Assembly: GCA_021797025.1 (NCBI GenBank)
Contig: JAKAAK010000018.1
Location: 1 to 22,733 of the forward strand
From: Thermoplasmata archaeon
GTDB lineage: Archaea > Thermoplasmatota > Thermoplasmata > Thermoplasmatales > Thermoplasmataceae
Reading direction: 5' to 3'
DNA: 22,733 nt
Part shown: piece by piece, positions 15,304-22,722 of the stretch
Layout: every line of letters starts with the position of its first letter
Numbering within the stretch: the first letter of the stretch is position 1
Program-made: the position numbers and the translations under genes
Notes under the pieces: generated by a model
Seen by the model: the letters and a program-made list of their open reading frames with translations, nothing else
What the model was told of the DNA's origin: nothing
Databases searched by the model: none

Positions 15304-16320
15304 GTGGAAGCCAGTTTGTATAAAAGGAATGGCAGCAGGATTATCTGTACAGCCTGCGAAAGATACTGTAATTTACAGGAAAATCAGAGCGGATTCTGTG
15401 GTGTAAGGACGTATAAAAACGGAACCCTGAACCTTGATGTTTACAGTTATCCAACGGGATATAACATAGACCCTATTGAGAAAAAGCCTGTTCTGCATAT
15501 GTATCCGGGCTCCAGAATACTCTCCTTCGGAACCTCGGGCTGCAATTTTGCCTGTAAATACTGCCAGAATTATGAAATGAGCCAGAGAAAAACAGTGGAA
15601 GGAGAATACATGACCCCGGAGAAAATAGTAAAAGTTGCCAGGAGATTGAATGTTGATGGCATAGCCTATACCTATAATGAGCCAACAATTTTCATGGAGT
15701 TTGCCCACGATACAGGAATGCTGGCACATGAATACGGGCTTTTCAATATATATGTGACTAATGGCTATGAAACTCTGGAATCCATGGAAATGGCATCTGA
15801 ATTTCTTGATGCCATGACCATTGATTTCAAGGGAAATGCTCAGGAGAAATTCTATAATAGATACATATCTGTAATGCACCCTGATTTAATTTATAATACT
15901 ATAAAATCTGCTCTGGATTACGGGATTCACACAGAAATAACTGACCTTGTAATCCCTGATATAGGTGACAATCTCAGTGACGCTCAAAAAATGATCGGCA
16001 AAATCATTGAAATAGCGGGAGAATACATACCTGTAAGTTTCCTCAGGTACCATCCAGATTATAAATTATTATTACCGGCGACGCCTTTCAAAACATTAAA
16101 AGAACATTATGACCTGGCAAAGTCCATGGGCATGCATTATGTTTATCTCGGGAATGTTCCAGAAAAAAATTACGAAAACACTTACTGCCCGGAATGCGCA
16201 AACCTCCTAATAGAAAGACATATATTCGATTCCTCTGTAGTAGGCTTAAATGCCGATGGGAGCTGCAAAAACTGTGGCTTTAAAACCGGAATATTGATTA
16301 AATCCAGAATTATCCAGTGA
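15304..16320 (+). CDS. amrS: AmmeMemoRadiSam-system radical SAM enzyme
   Basis: A 338-residue radical SAM protein, of the subfamily often mislabelled pyruvate-formate-lyase activating enzyme, that occurs with AMMECR1 and MEMO1 homologues. The iron-sulfur cluster motif is C80-x3-C84-x2-C87. The N-terminus has extra cysteines C15, C18, C22 and C32. The C-terminus has two more pairs, C295/C298 and C321/C324, that look like a zinc ribbon or auxiliary metal site. The substrate is unknown. GTG at 15304 is the start: the upstream TATA element places the transcript start about here, and residue 1 leads straight into the conserved cysteine region. The 3' end overlaps a convergent small gene by 11 nt. 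Confidence 0.92.
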   Translation: MEASLYKRNGSRIICTACERYCNLQENQSGFCGVRTYKNGTLNLDVYSYPTGYNIDPIEKKPVLHMYPGSRILSFGTSGCNFACKYCQNYEMSQRKTVEGEYMTPEKIVKVARRLNVDGIAYTYNEPTIFMEFAHDTGMLAHEYGLFNIYVTNGYETLESMEMASEFLDAMTIDFKGNAQEKFYNRYISVMHPDLIYNTIKSALDYGIHTEITDLVIPDIGDNLSDAQKMIGKIIEIAGEYIPVSFLRYHPDYKLLLPATPFKTLKEHYDLAKSMGMHYVYLGNVPEKNYENTYCPECANLLIERHIFDSSVVGLNADGSCKNCGFKTGILIKSRIIQ

Positions 16321-16546
16321 TCTTTTTCATTGATAAAGGCATATTTTTTTCAATAATTTCCTTGGTGCAAATTGCCTTATCAGCTATATATGCATCAATG
16401 AATTCGTTGCTTATATAATACACAAGAAGAAAATCAAGTACAATCTGGTCATCATCCAGATTCTCTATTTTCCTGAAAAGATGGTCACAGGATACCTTTG
16501 AAATTAGATACTTTGAAATTTCTCTCCTCATTATAACGTATATCAT
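16310..16546 (-). CDS. Small STAS-like (DUF4325-type) protein
   Basis: A 78-residue protein. The segment Q-I-V-L-D-F (34-39), then V-Y-Y-I-S-N-E-F (42-49), fits the beta-strand/helix core of STAS-like DUF4325 proteins, which typically read v-x-L-D-F...i-s-x-s-F. This match is by eye. Such domains occur in small switch or anti-anti-sigma-like proteins in bacteria and archaea; no partner kinase is present here. It follows the nitrilase gene by five nucleotides on the same strand and so is probably co-transcribed. Its last 11 nt overlap the convergent radical-SAM gene. The translation may instead start at the ATG five codons in (16531). The gene looks real because of its frame, spacing and conserved core. 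Confidence 0.62.
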   Translation of the reverse strand: MIYVIMRREISKYLISKVSCDHLFRKIENLDDDQIVLDFLLVYYISNEFIDAYIADKAICTKEIIEKNMPLSMKKITG

Positions 16547-16551
16547 CTATT

Positions 16552-17334
16552 TCACAGTTTATAAAGTTCCGGCCTTCTCTGCCTGAGAACTGGCATTTTC
16601 TTTCTTACAGCTGCAATTCTTTCAGTATCCACAGTAGCGTAAATAATTCCCTCATCCTCTGCAGCTCTGGCTGTTATTGCACCTATCGGATCTGTAAAGG
16701 TTGTTATCCCTGTAAATGCACCTCCAACCATATTTGAAGTTGCAAGATAAACTGTATTTTCAAGTGCACGGGCTGAAACCAGTGACAGCCACTGCTCTTC
16801 CTTCATGGGGCCGGAAAACCATGCAGATATAAGTACAATCATATCCACATCGTTCAGTGAATAATTTCTGAATACCTCCGGGAATCTTATGTCATAACAT
16901 ATGAGCATTCCGAAGTTTACGTTATCCATACTGGATATTTTAAAAGGCCCATTTCCGTAGGTGTAAATATCCGATTCTTTATATCCGAATGCATCGTATA
17001 AATGCACCTTCCTGTAATAATTATCCAGTTCGCCGTTCTGTACAAATACTGCTGTATCATAGTAATTATGATCATATATTTCATTGATTCCTGTTATTAT
17101 GCCTATCTTATTTTCTGAAGATATCTCTTTCAGTCTTTTAACATAATTTCCATTTAATGGTTCTGAATTCTTAATTACGGTTTCCTTATACGGAGAATAA
17201 AACATATAATATTCCGGGAATACAATGAGCCCTGCAGAATTAGAAGCAGCAATGCCTGAATAATATTCTATATTCCTGATGCTGATATCCTTATCCGCCA
17301 CGGGCCTTAACTGGGTCAATGCTACCTTTAACAT
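16552..17334 (-). CDS. Carbon-nitrogen hydrolase (nitrilase superfamily)
   Basis: A 260-residue enzyme of the nitrilase superfamily with the complete Glu-Lys-Cys triad: E41 in F-P-E-Y, K109 in Y-R-K-V-H, and C146 in L-I-C-Y-D-I-R-F-P-E. The C-Y-D-x-R-F-P-E context is that of Nit/omega-amidase-like members, which deaminate small amides such as 2-oxoglutaramate or deaminated glutathione. Related branches include amidases and N-carbamoyl-hydrolases, so the substrate is open. It is cytoplasmic, with no signal sequence. The small STAS-like gene lies just downstream on the same strand; a MqnA/MqnD-like gene diverges upstream across a 147-nt AT-rich promoter region. On the minus strand a TATA-like element (plus 17353-17362) lies 20-28 nt from the start, and no Shine-Dalgarno site is seen. 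Confidence 0.9.
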   Translation of the reverse strand: MLKVALTQLRPVADKDISIRNIEYYSGIAASNSAGLIVFPEYYMFYSPYKETVIKNSEPLNGNYVKRLKEISSENKIGIITGINEIYDHNYYDTAVFVQNGELDNYYRKVHLYDAFGYKESDIYTYGNGPFKISSMDNVNFGMLICYDIRFPEVFRNYSLNDVDMIVLISAWFSGPMKEEQWLSLVSARALENTVYLATSNMVGGAFTGITTFTDPIGAITARAAEDEGIIYATVDTERIAAVRKKMPVLRQRRPELYKL

Positions 17335-17453
17335 AATTATATAATATAATTTAATATAAAAATCATGCGTATAAATTCAGAAGTACGGTATAAACAATGT
17401 AATAGCTAAAATATCTACAAACGTTAAAACTTGTCTAATAATTTTTAAAACCA

Positions 17454-17462
17454 TTTAAATAA
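17454..17462 (+). promoter_or_regulatory. TATA box of the MqnA/MqnD-like gene
   Basis: The element tttaaataa lies about 24 nt upstream of the ATG at 17482, the spacing for a near-leaderless archaeal transcript. No Shine-Dalgarno site is present between it and the ATG. Confidence 0.4.
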
Positions 17463-17481
17463 TATCTATAAATAAGTATAC

Positions 17482-18348
17482 ATGAAAACGATAAGAATTG
17501 GTGCACTTGCAGATTCCGGAGACCTTTATCCATTCATACCATTAATTGAGAAAAAAGTAAAGAGTGATGATTTCAATCTTGAGTTTGAATTTATACCGAC
17601 GGTTCAGGAGGTTAATGATAAAATTGTGAAAAAGGAAGTTGATATTTCAGTACCATCAGCCGCACTGTATCCATATGTGCAGAAGGATTATTTCATTCTT
17701 TCCAGTGCTGTGGCATCAGCAGTAGATGGAATTACAGGCATGCCCATTCTCGCCATGAAAAATATGGATATGGAAGAAATAAAAAATTCAAAAATTATTG
17801 TACACGGATTAAACACAACTGCCCTCAATCTTTATAAATTATTGATAGGAAAATACAGAAAACTTGTTGTGGTTCACAGGGTGCTGGATGAGGTAAATGC
17901 CATGGTTGAGGAAGGCGGCGTCATGGTTGCAGTTCATGAACTGAAAGCCATGTACGATTTGAAGAAGATGGGCGTAGATCCGCACAGGCTCGCCAGCATG
18001 TGGGAAATGTGGAAAGAGCTATCTGGAAATAAGCCGATGCCCATGGGAACGGTCCTGATAAACTCAGAAATCGGTGAGGAATACGCTGTTAAATTCAGGG
18101 AATTATACAACAGGAGCAAGAAATATGCAGAATCCCATATGGAGGAAGTGCTTCCTGTGGATGTAAAGATCATGAGGGAAGTTCAGAATTCAGATATAAG
18201 TTTAGAGGTAATAAAAGGTACTATAGGGGCAGATATCAAGGAATACAATGTTTCATTAAATGATGTAAGGTCAGGATTGGAATTCTTCTATGATATAATG
18301 TACAAAAGAAACCTGCTTCCCGGCGTAAAAGAAATAAGGCTTATTTGA
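17482..18348 (+). CDS. MqnA/MqnD-type periplasmic-binding-fold protein
   Basis: A 288-residue protein resembling the MqnA/MqnD family, enzymes with a solute-binding-protein fold in the futalosine route to menaquinone. Visible likenesses are the opening D-S-G-D-L-Y-P-F, the segment E-V-D-I-S-V-P-S-A-A-L-Y-P-Y (52-65), G-x-P-I-L (86-90) and the second-domain loop H-G-L-N-T-T-A-L-N-L (108-117), like the T-T-A loop of MqnD. There is no signal peptide, so it is cytoplasmic and not a transport binding protein. No other menaquinone gene is in the window, so the function is inferred from family resemblance only. It has its own promoter and is followed by a hairpin. A different small-molecule role within the DUF178-like family is possible. 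Confidence 0.75.
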   Translation: MKTIRIGALADSGDLYPFIPLIEKKVKSDDFNLEFEFIPTVQEVNDKIVKKEVDISVPSAALYPYVQKDYFILSSAVASAVDGITGMPILAMKNMDMEEIKNSKIIVHGLNTTALNLYKLLIGKYRKLVVVHRVLDEVNAMVEEGGVMVAVHELKAMYDLKKMGVDPHRLASMWEMWKELSGNKPMPMGTVLINSEIGEEYAVKFRELYNRSKKYAESHMEEVLPVDVKIMREVQNSDISLEVIKGTIGADIKEYNVSLNDVRSGLEFFYDIMYKRNLLPGVKEIRLI

Positions 18349-18356
18349 AACCTCAA

Positions 18357-18385
18357 GCCAGTGATCTTTACTGGCCAATAATTTT
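18357..18385. terminator. Hairpin between convergent genes
   Basis: Six-base arms gccagt (18357-18362) and actggc (18370-18375) with a seven-base loop start nine nucleotides after the MqnA/MqnD-like stop and are followed by aataatttt. The stem sits between two converging genes and could serve both directions. Confidence 0.5.
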
Positions 18386-18390
18386 AAAAC

Positions 18391-19194
18391 TTAATTCGCC
18401 GGGATCCATCTGATAAAATAAACGCCACGGTCCGGATTTTCAATAGTATAATCCAGCTTTTTAAGATTGCTTTCAAATTTTTCATTGAGCTTTAAGTTGT
18501 TTAGTTTAAATCCTTCCAAAGAACCTTTATAATGAAATTTACCGGCCTCTGTATATTTATAGTTTTCAGGGAATTTTACAGATATATTAAACTTCAACGC
18601 CTTGTAATACATCATGATGCCCTCGCCTATATATTCCTCATTATATTTTTCTATAGCCTCCTCACGATTTTTTGCGTAGTAGTTATCAAGCCATAAATAA
18701 TAGCTAAATTTAACAAAATCTCCCCGTTTAATTGCAGGTTCTGGCTCTGCAATGAATTTTAAATTATCTTTTTTTCTATCTTTAGCCAGACTTAAAGTTA
18801 CCGGTATTTTTTTCATCTTCTGATTATATAATTGATAAACATTGATACTGTTGAGCCTGGCTTTGGGATTATAATTTTTATTTCCTGAAAGATATATAGA
18901 ACCAAATTCTAAATTTTTTAATTCTTTTGATATAACAATAAATTCTTCCTCTATTTTTACAGCCCTATTCCCGTTTGCAAAAACTTTTACAAATTTATTT
19001 TTTGATAATACCAGGGTTTTAATATTGTTATTTACACAAAATTTATCCTTATAAAAAATTATTTTATTTTTTTTCAGGTAATTATAAGCATTTTTAAAAT
19101 GGGATATCTTACCATTGAAATTCTGTGCTAGATTAACATAGGAGTTGTTCTCCATATTACTGAGTATAAACATAATGTTTTTTGTGTTAATCAC
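18391..19194 (-). CDS. Hypothetical protein with possible N-terminal winged-helix domain
   Basis: A 267-residue protein I do not recognise. Residues 2-55 have a plausible helix-helix-helix-strand layout: helix to about 14, then Y-V-N-L-A-Q-N-F, then K-I-S-H-F-K-N-A-Y-N-Y-L-K-K, then a wing F-Y-K-D-K-F. This resembles archaeal MarR/ArsR-like winged-helix domains, as judged by eye. The remaining ~200 residues are rich in Lys, Asn, Tyr and Phe and appear mixed beta/alpha, with no membrane segment and no catalytic motif. The coding DNA is visibly more A/T-rich, with many A runs, than the metabolic genes to the left, which may mean horizontal transfer or a fast-evolving accessory gene. It converges on the MqnA/MqnD-like gene. 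A regulatory role near the surface-protein gene is possible but unproven. Confidence 0.65.
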   Translation of the reverse strand: MINTKNIMFILSNMENNSYVNLAQNFNGKISHFKNAYNYLKKNKIIFYKDKFCVNNNIKTLVLSKNKFVKVFANGNRAVKIEEEFIVISKELKNLEFGSIYLSGNKNYNPKARLNSINVYQLYNQKMKKIPVTLSLAKDRKKDNLKFIAEPEPAIKRGDFVKFSYYLWLDNYYAKNREEAIEKYNEEYIGEGIMMYYKALKFNISVKFPENYKYTEAGKFHYKGSLEGFKLNNLKLNEKFESNLKKLDYTIENPDRGVYFIRWIPAN

Positions 19195-19532
19195 AAAGTC
19201 AAATACATAAGAAACTTATATTATTAATTATATATACATTTATTATAATAACACAAAAATATTTAATTCTCAGAAACCATCTTCTAGGATTCACCATGAA
19301 TATCAGGAAGGCATGAGCCATATTCCTATAAAACATTATTGATTGTTCAGCAGGTGGCACATACTGAGTTATATGTTTCCAATTTGTTCCTCTGTAAATG
19401 TAACAATATGAATGAGAATTCATAAGAACTGTGAAAATACAAATATAACGAATTCTGTTACTTTATGATATTTAAACTTTTTTGTGCAAGATGCACAAAA
19501 AAGATTTTATATATTAGTGAGGTAAAGAATTT
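19195..19532. other. 338-nt intergenic region before the surface-protein gene
   Basis: No convincing gene. A 74-codon minus-strand frame (19199-19423) has no recognisable domain and no good ribosome-binding site; it may be decayed coding DNA or chance. The right end carries a strong palindrome, a TATA box and a ribosome-binding site for the gene at 19533. The rest is AT-rich and unassigned. Confidence 0.55.
19477..19523 (+). promoter_or_regulatory. Palindromic operator, TATA box and RBS of the surface-protein gene
   Basis: A perfect 12-base inverted repeat, cttttttgtgca (19477-19488) and tgcacaaaaaag (19492-19503), has a three-base centre. It directly abuts a TATA box, ttttatata (19505-19513), and is followed by the ribosome-binding site gtgaggt (19517-19523), nine nucleotides before the ATG at 19533. 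Its place at the BRE/TATA boundary suits a dimeric regulator controlling entry of TBP/TFB. A terminator for an upstream transcript is an alternative, but no plus-strand gene lies upstream. Confidence 0.6.
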
Positions 19533-22500
19533 ATGAATAAATCTGGCAAAAAATTCAAAGTAATTGCCATTCTTGTTGTCGGCTTATTTGTATTGACAGT
19601 TTTTTCTGGAATAAGTGAACAGACAAATTTACAGGCAAATCCAATAAATAATAAATCCAATCAGGACGCCGGTATTGATTTGAGAAGTAATAACATGCCT
19701 GTCATGTCTAACTTACCTACAACCGCTGACCTTCTCTGGGACAGGAATGACGGATATAGTGTATATCATGGTGGATTAGCAGTAGATGGAGATCGTTTAT
19801 ATGTTTCGCCGGTAGGTAATAGTATTATGGTTTATAATTTAAATGGCACGAACATCTATAACATTACCACTACTGAAACGTCTTATCCTGCATTCGGAGC
19901 CGGCCAGTTATACTTTGGACTTCCACACAACTATTTAGAAGCAGCCACACTCCTAACCGGTAGCAAAGTATATACAGAATCGATTCCCGGCGCTTCAACA
20001 GAGAATAATTTTAACGGGTACCAAACCTTTGTTTATTCGAATGGATGCGTTTATACAACAAGTTATGGCAGTTCAGATTTGACAGCTTTTAATTCGTCGG
20101 TAGGCACGCAGGAATGGCAGTACGTAAGCCATTTAAGTGTCTCAACAGAACCAACAGTAGGTGACTACGAGGTGTTAGTTGGGTTTTCAAATAGTAATGT
20201 AATAAGTGCAATAAATAATACAAATGGCATATTAAACTGGAATGCAACCTTATCTTCATCTCCCAGTGCAAGTATATCTTTTTATAATAATACATTTTTC
20301 GTACCTACACTTAATAACAGATTATATGCAATATCAGATTCTGGGAAAATATTGTGGAATATCTCAATGAATACTGTTTCACTAAGGAAAACAGAGGAAT
20401 TTAATAATACAGTGTATGTATCTGGAATGAATGGGTATTTGTATGCTTACAATGCTACAACAGGAAAGTTAAACTGGGATTTTTTGAGTGGTAACGATGA
20501 AAGTATATGGTCTTCCCCCTTAATAGAAAATAATATGCTTTATTTTGCAACTGCAAATGGCATGGTTTATGATATAAATTCAACCAATGGAAAATTAATA
20601 TGGTATTACAACATAGGCGAGCCTATCAGGAGTAACCTTGTAATTTCTGATAATGAATTAGTGGGATTAACTGAATACGGAACATTATTTGCATTCGGTA
20701 ATAATAGTTCAGTAAACGATAAAAGTTCAATTTTTTCCCCATCAGCCAATGAATACCATGGTAATTATACACACAATGGAATGTACTCAAGTTCAGGACC
20801 CAACAGCATTAAAAATCTTATATGGACTTATGATTTTGGTCAGGGTAATACAGGAATGACAGCCACAAAATACGGTTTGGTTCTTTCATCACCTGGAGAT
20901 TGTATGGGAGAAGCTGATGATTATTCGTTAGGTTTTCCAGTACTAAATAGTACAACTGGAGAAGTAAAAGAGCTTTACACAGCTCCGCCTCAATATAGTG
21001 GTTGGGGGTGGTTTGTTGAAAATAAATATATACCAACACAAGCAGGTATTTCCATGTATAGCGTTTATTATAATGATGCTCCCGGTTATGGGATTTATGG
21101 AACCGGTAACGCATTTTATGGTGATTCCCCTTATAATAGTGCGGAGCATATTGGGGAATTGCAGGGCACATATACATTTAACATATATAGTGGATATTTC
21201 TTCGCCACCACAGGCAACTATATGAAAGCATATTATTTATCATCACTTGGTGAATTTGGTTCATCAGGTCTGGGTCATGCATGGGCAATAAATACTATAG
21301 GTGATATAAGCGGCAATCCAACATTCAATGGAAGCTATATTTTTGTTGGATATACTAATAACAATAATGTTAGTGCATACAATGTGCTCAATGGAAGTTT
21401 AGCATGGAATACCACAATAAATGGCGATGTTTCAGACGGTACAGCATTTTCTAATAACAGTATATTTTTCGGCACAACAGCAGGATATGTATATAGAGTA
21501 TCCTCCAATGGTAATATATTATGGTACAAAAATTTAAGCAATGCAACTACAACCCTAAATATAGGGTCTACACCTACAATATACAACAATAATGTATATG
21601 TAACAGCGAGTAACGGAACATTATACGATTTATCAGAGTCTAATGGCAATGTTGTATGGAGCAGAAATTTAACAGGTGGCCAGGCTGTATCACCAGTGGT
21701 TTCTTTAAATGGAATACTATACACAGGTTCTTCAAATGATATTCTCTACTTTATTAACGCAACAAATGGGAAAATAATCGATGCGAAAGATCTTGGAAGT
21801 CCATTATCCTCTCCTCCTCTTCTATATAAAGGATTTTTGTATGTATCGACTAAGTCTGGAGATGTATATGCATATGCCCAGAAATTCAATGTAAACTTTA
21901 AAGAAAAGGGCTTGGGTACAGACACGCCATGGAATGTTAGTGTTAATGGAAAGCAGCTCAGCTCTATTTCAGATACCATAACATTCAGCGAAATTCCTGG
22001 AACATATTCATATTCTATCGTACCTCCATCGGGATATACAGTTATACAAAATTCAACAGGCGATGTAAGTGTTACAGACAAAGCTTTAACAGTAAATGTT
22101 GCCTTTGCACCTATAAAATACAACGTAACTTTCACAGATAGAAATCTACCCTCTGGAATAAAGTGGTTCGCAAATATAACGAACGAAGTTAACGGTTCGT
22201 CCTATGTTATGAATTCAACGGGCGCTAAAATAATTTACTCAATTCCTAATGGAACCTACGATTATTCTATCGCAACAAATGATAAATCGTATGATCCTTT
22301 AATAGACAAAGGTAGCTTTAAAGTAGCAGGCTCACCTGTAAATATTTATGTTAAATTCAAGTCTCTTGAATACAATATAACTTTTATAGAGAGTGGTTTA
22401 TACAATGGAACTTTATGGTATGTAAACCTTTCAAATAAGGAATCGTTTAGCAGCAATACTAACACTATTTCATTCATGGAATTAAACGGTACATATAATT

Positions 22501-22649
22501 TTAATGTAAGTAAAACAAATCAGTATAAAATAACAGAGAATTCCAGCGGTACCATAACTATAAGTGGAAACAATCAGACAGTGAATGTAGAATATGCACC
22601 TGTGCTTTATAGAAATCATGAAAAACCTTATTTAGCCTCAGCTATATGA
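19533..22649 (+). CDS. Large secreted protein: PQQ-like beta-propellers plus beta-sandwich repeats
   Basis: A 1038-residue exported protein. A basic start and hydrophobic stretch (about 8-27) form a Sec signal peptide. From about 60 to 390 and again from about 425 to 783 there are W/Y-rich blade repeats of the PQQ-dehydrogenase/BamB kind, for example Y-A-Y-N-A-T-T-G-K-L-N-W near 304-315. Three ~80-residue repeats follow, starting near 785, 862 and 946, each beginning with a Y-N-V-T-F-type strand followed by a G-L-x...G-T/I-x-W core and N-G-T-Y. Similar repeats occur on surface proteins and thermopsins of acidophilic archaea. Asn-x-Ser/Thr sites are very abundant, suggesting heavy N-glycosylation. 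PQQ or enzymatic activity is not shown; a scaffold or binding role is equally likely. The protein stops after repeat three with Y-R-N-H-E-K-P-Y-L-A-S-A-I and has no membrane anchor, so its end may be altered. Confidence 0.85.
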   Translation: MNKSGKKFKVIAILVVGLFVLTVFSGISEQTNLQANPINNKSNQDAGIDLRSNNMPVMSNLPTTADLLWDRNDGYSVYHGGLAVDGDRLYVSPVGNSIMVYNLNGTNIYNITTTETSYPAFGAGQLYFGLPHNYLEAATLLTGSKVYTESIPGASTENNFNGYQTFVYSNGCVYTTSYGSSDLTAFNSSVGTQEWQYVSHLSVSTEPTVGDYEVLVGFSNSNVISAINNTNGILNWNATLSSSPSASISFYNNTFFVPTLNNRLYAISDSGKILWNISMNTVSLRKTEEFNNTVYVSGMNGYLYAYNATTGKLNWDFLSGNDESIWSSPLIENNMLYFATANGMVYDINSTNGKLIWYYNIGEPIRSNLVISDNELVGLTEYGTLFAFGNNSSVNDKSSIFSPSANEYHGNYTHNGMYSSSGPNSIKNLIWTYDFGQGNTGMTATKYGLVLSSPGDCMGEADDYSLGFPVLNSTTGEVKELYTAPPQYSGWGWFVENKYIPTQAGISMYSVYYNDAPGYGIYGTGNAFYGDSPYNSAEHIGELQGTYTFNIYSGYFFATTGNYMKAYYLSSLGEFGSSGLGHAWAINTIGDISGNPTFNGSYIFVGYTNNNNVSAYNVLNGSLAWNTTINGDVSDGTAFSNNSIFFGTTAGYVYRVSSNGNILWYKNLSNATTTLNIGSTPTIYNNNVYVTASNGTLYDLSESNGNVVWSRNLTGGQAVSPVVSLNGILYTGSSNDILYFINATNGKIIDAKDLGSPLSSPPLLYKGFLYVSTKSGDVYAYAQKFNVNFKEKGLGTDTPWNVSVNGKQLSSISDTITFSEIPGTYSYSIVPPSGYTVIQNSTGDVSVTDKALTVNVAFAPIKYNVTFTDRNLPSGIKWFANITNEVNGSSYVMNSTGAKIIYSIPNGTYDYSIATNDKSYDPLIDKGSFKVAGSPVNIYVKFKSLEYNITFIESGLYNGTLWYVNLSNKESFSSNTNTISFMELNGTYNFNVSKTNQYKITENSSGTITISGNNQTVNVEYAPVLYRNHEKPYLASAI
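21882..22607 (+). repeat. Three tandem beta-sandwich repeats in the surface protein
   Basis: Protein-level repeats of 78 to 84 residues start near residues 784, 862 and 946. Each has the pattern aromatic-N-V/I-T/N-F, then G-L (N-L in the second), then W (W-N-V, W-F-A, W-Y-V), then I-x-F/Y-S-I, P/N-G-T-Y, and a final N-V-x-F/Y. The nucleotide sequences have diverged, so the duplication is not recent. Confidence 0.7.
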
Positions 22650-22660
22650 CGATATAGCTG
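22639..22660 (+). repeat. Hairpin overlapping the surface-protein stop codon
   Basis: A perfect nine-base stem, cagctatat (22639-22647) and atatagctg (22652-22660), with a four-base loop spans the TGA stop at 22647-22649. It could be a terminator, but there is no T-tract after it, and a second, GC-rich hairpin follows. Confidence 0.6.
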
Positions 22661-22671
22661 TGAGAATCGGA

Positions 22672-22722
22672 GGCGGCTGTTATGCAACTTGACCTTAGAG
22701 GCCGCTTTATAGAATAGCCGCC
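22672..22722 (+). repeat. GC-rich hairpin region at the window edge, possible IS right end
   Basis: Arms ggcggct (22672-22678) and agccgcc (22716-22722) enclose an alternative partner, gccgc (22701-22705), which can also pair with gcggc at 22673-22677. The composition is clearly more GC-rich than the gene to its left. Nested, competing hairpins like these are typical of right ends of IS200/IS605-type elements and their TnpB-associated RNAs, but no transposase gene is visible and the window stops here. Confidence 0.35.

Noticed and set aside
19199..19423. 74-codon minus-strand frame upstream of the surface-protein gene
   Set aside because: No recognisable domain, no ribosome-binding site and biased composition; it could be a decayed gene or transposase remnant, but nothing in it proves that.
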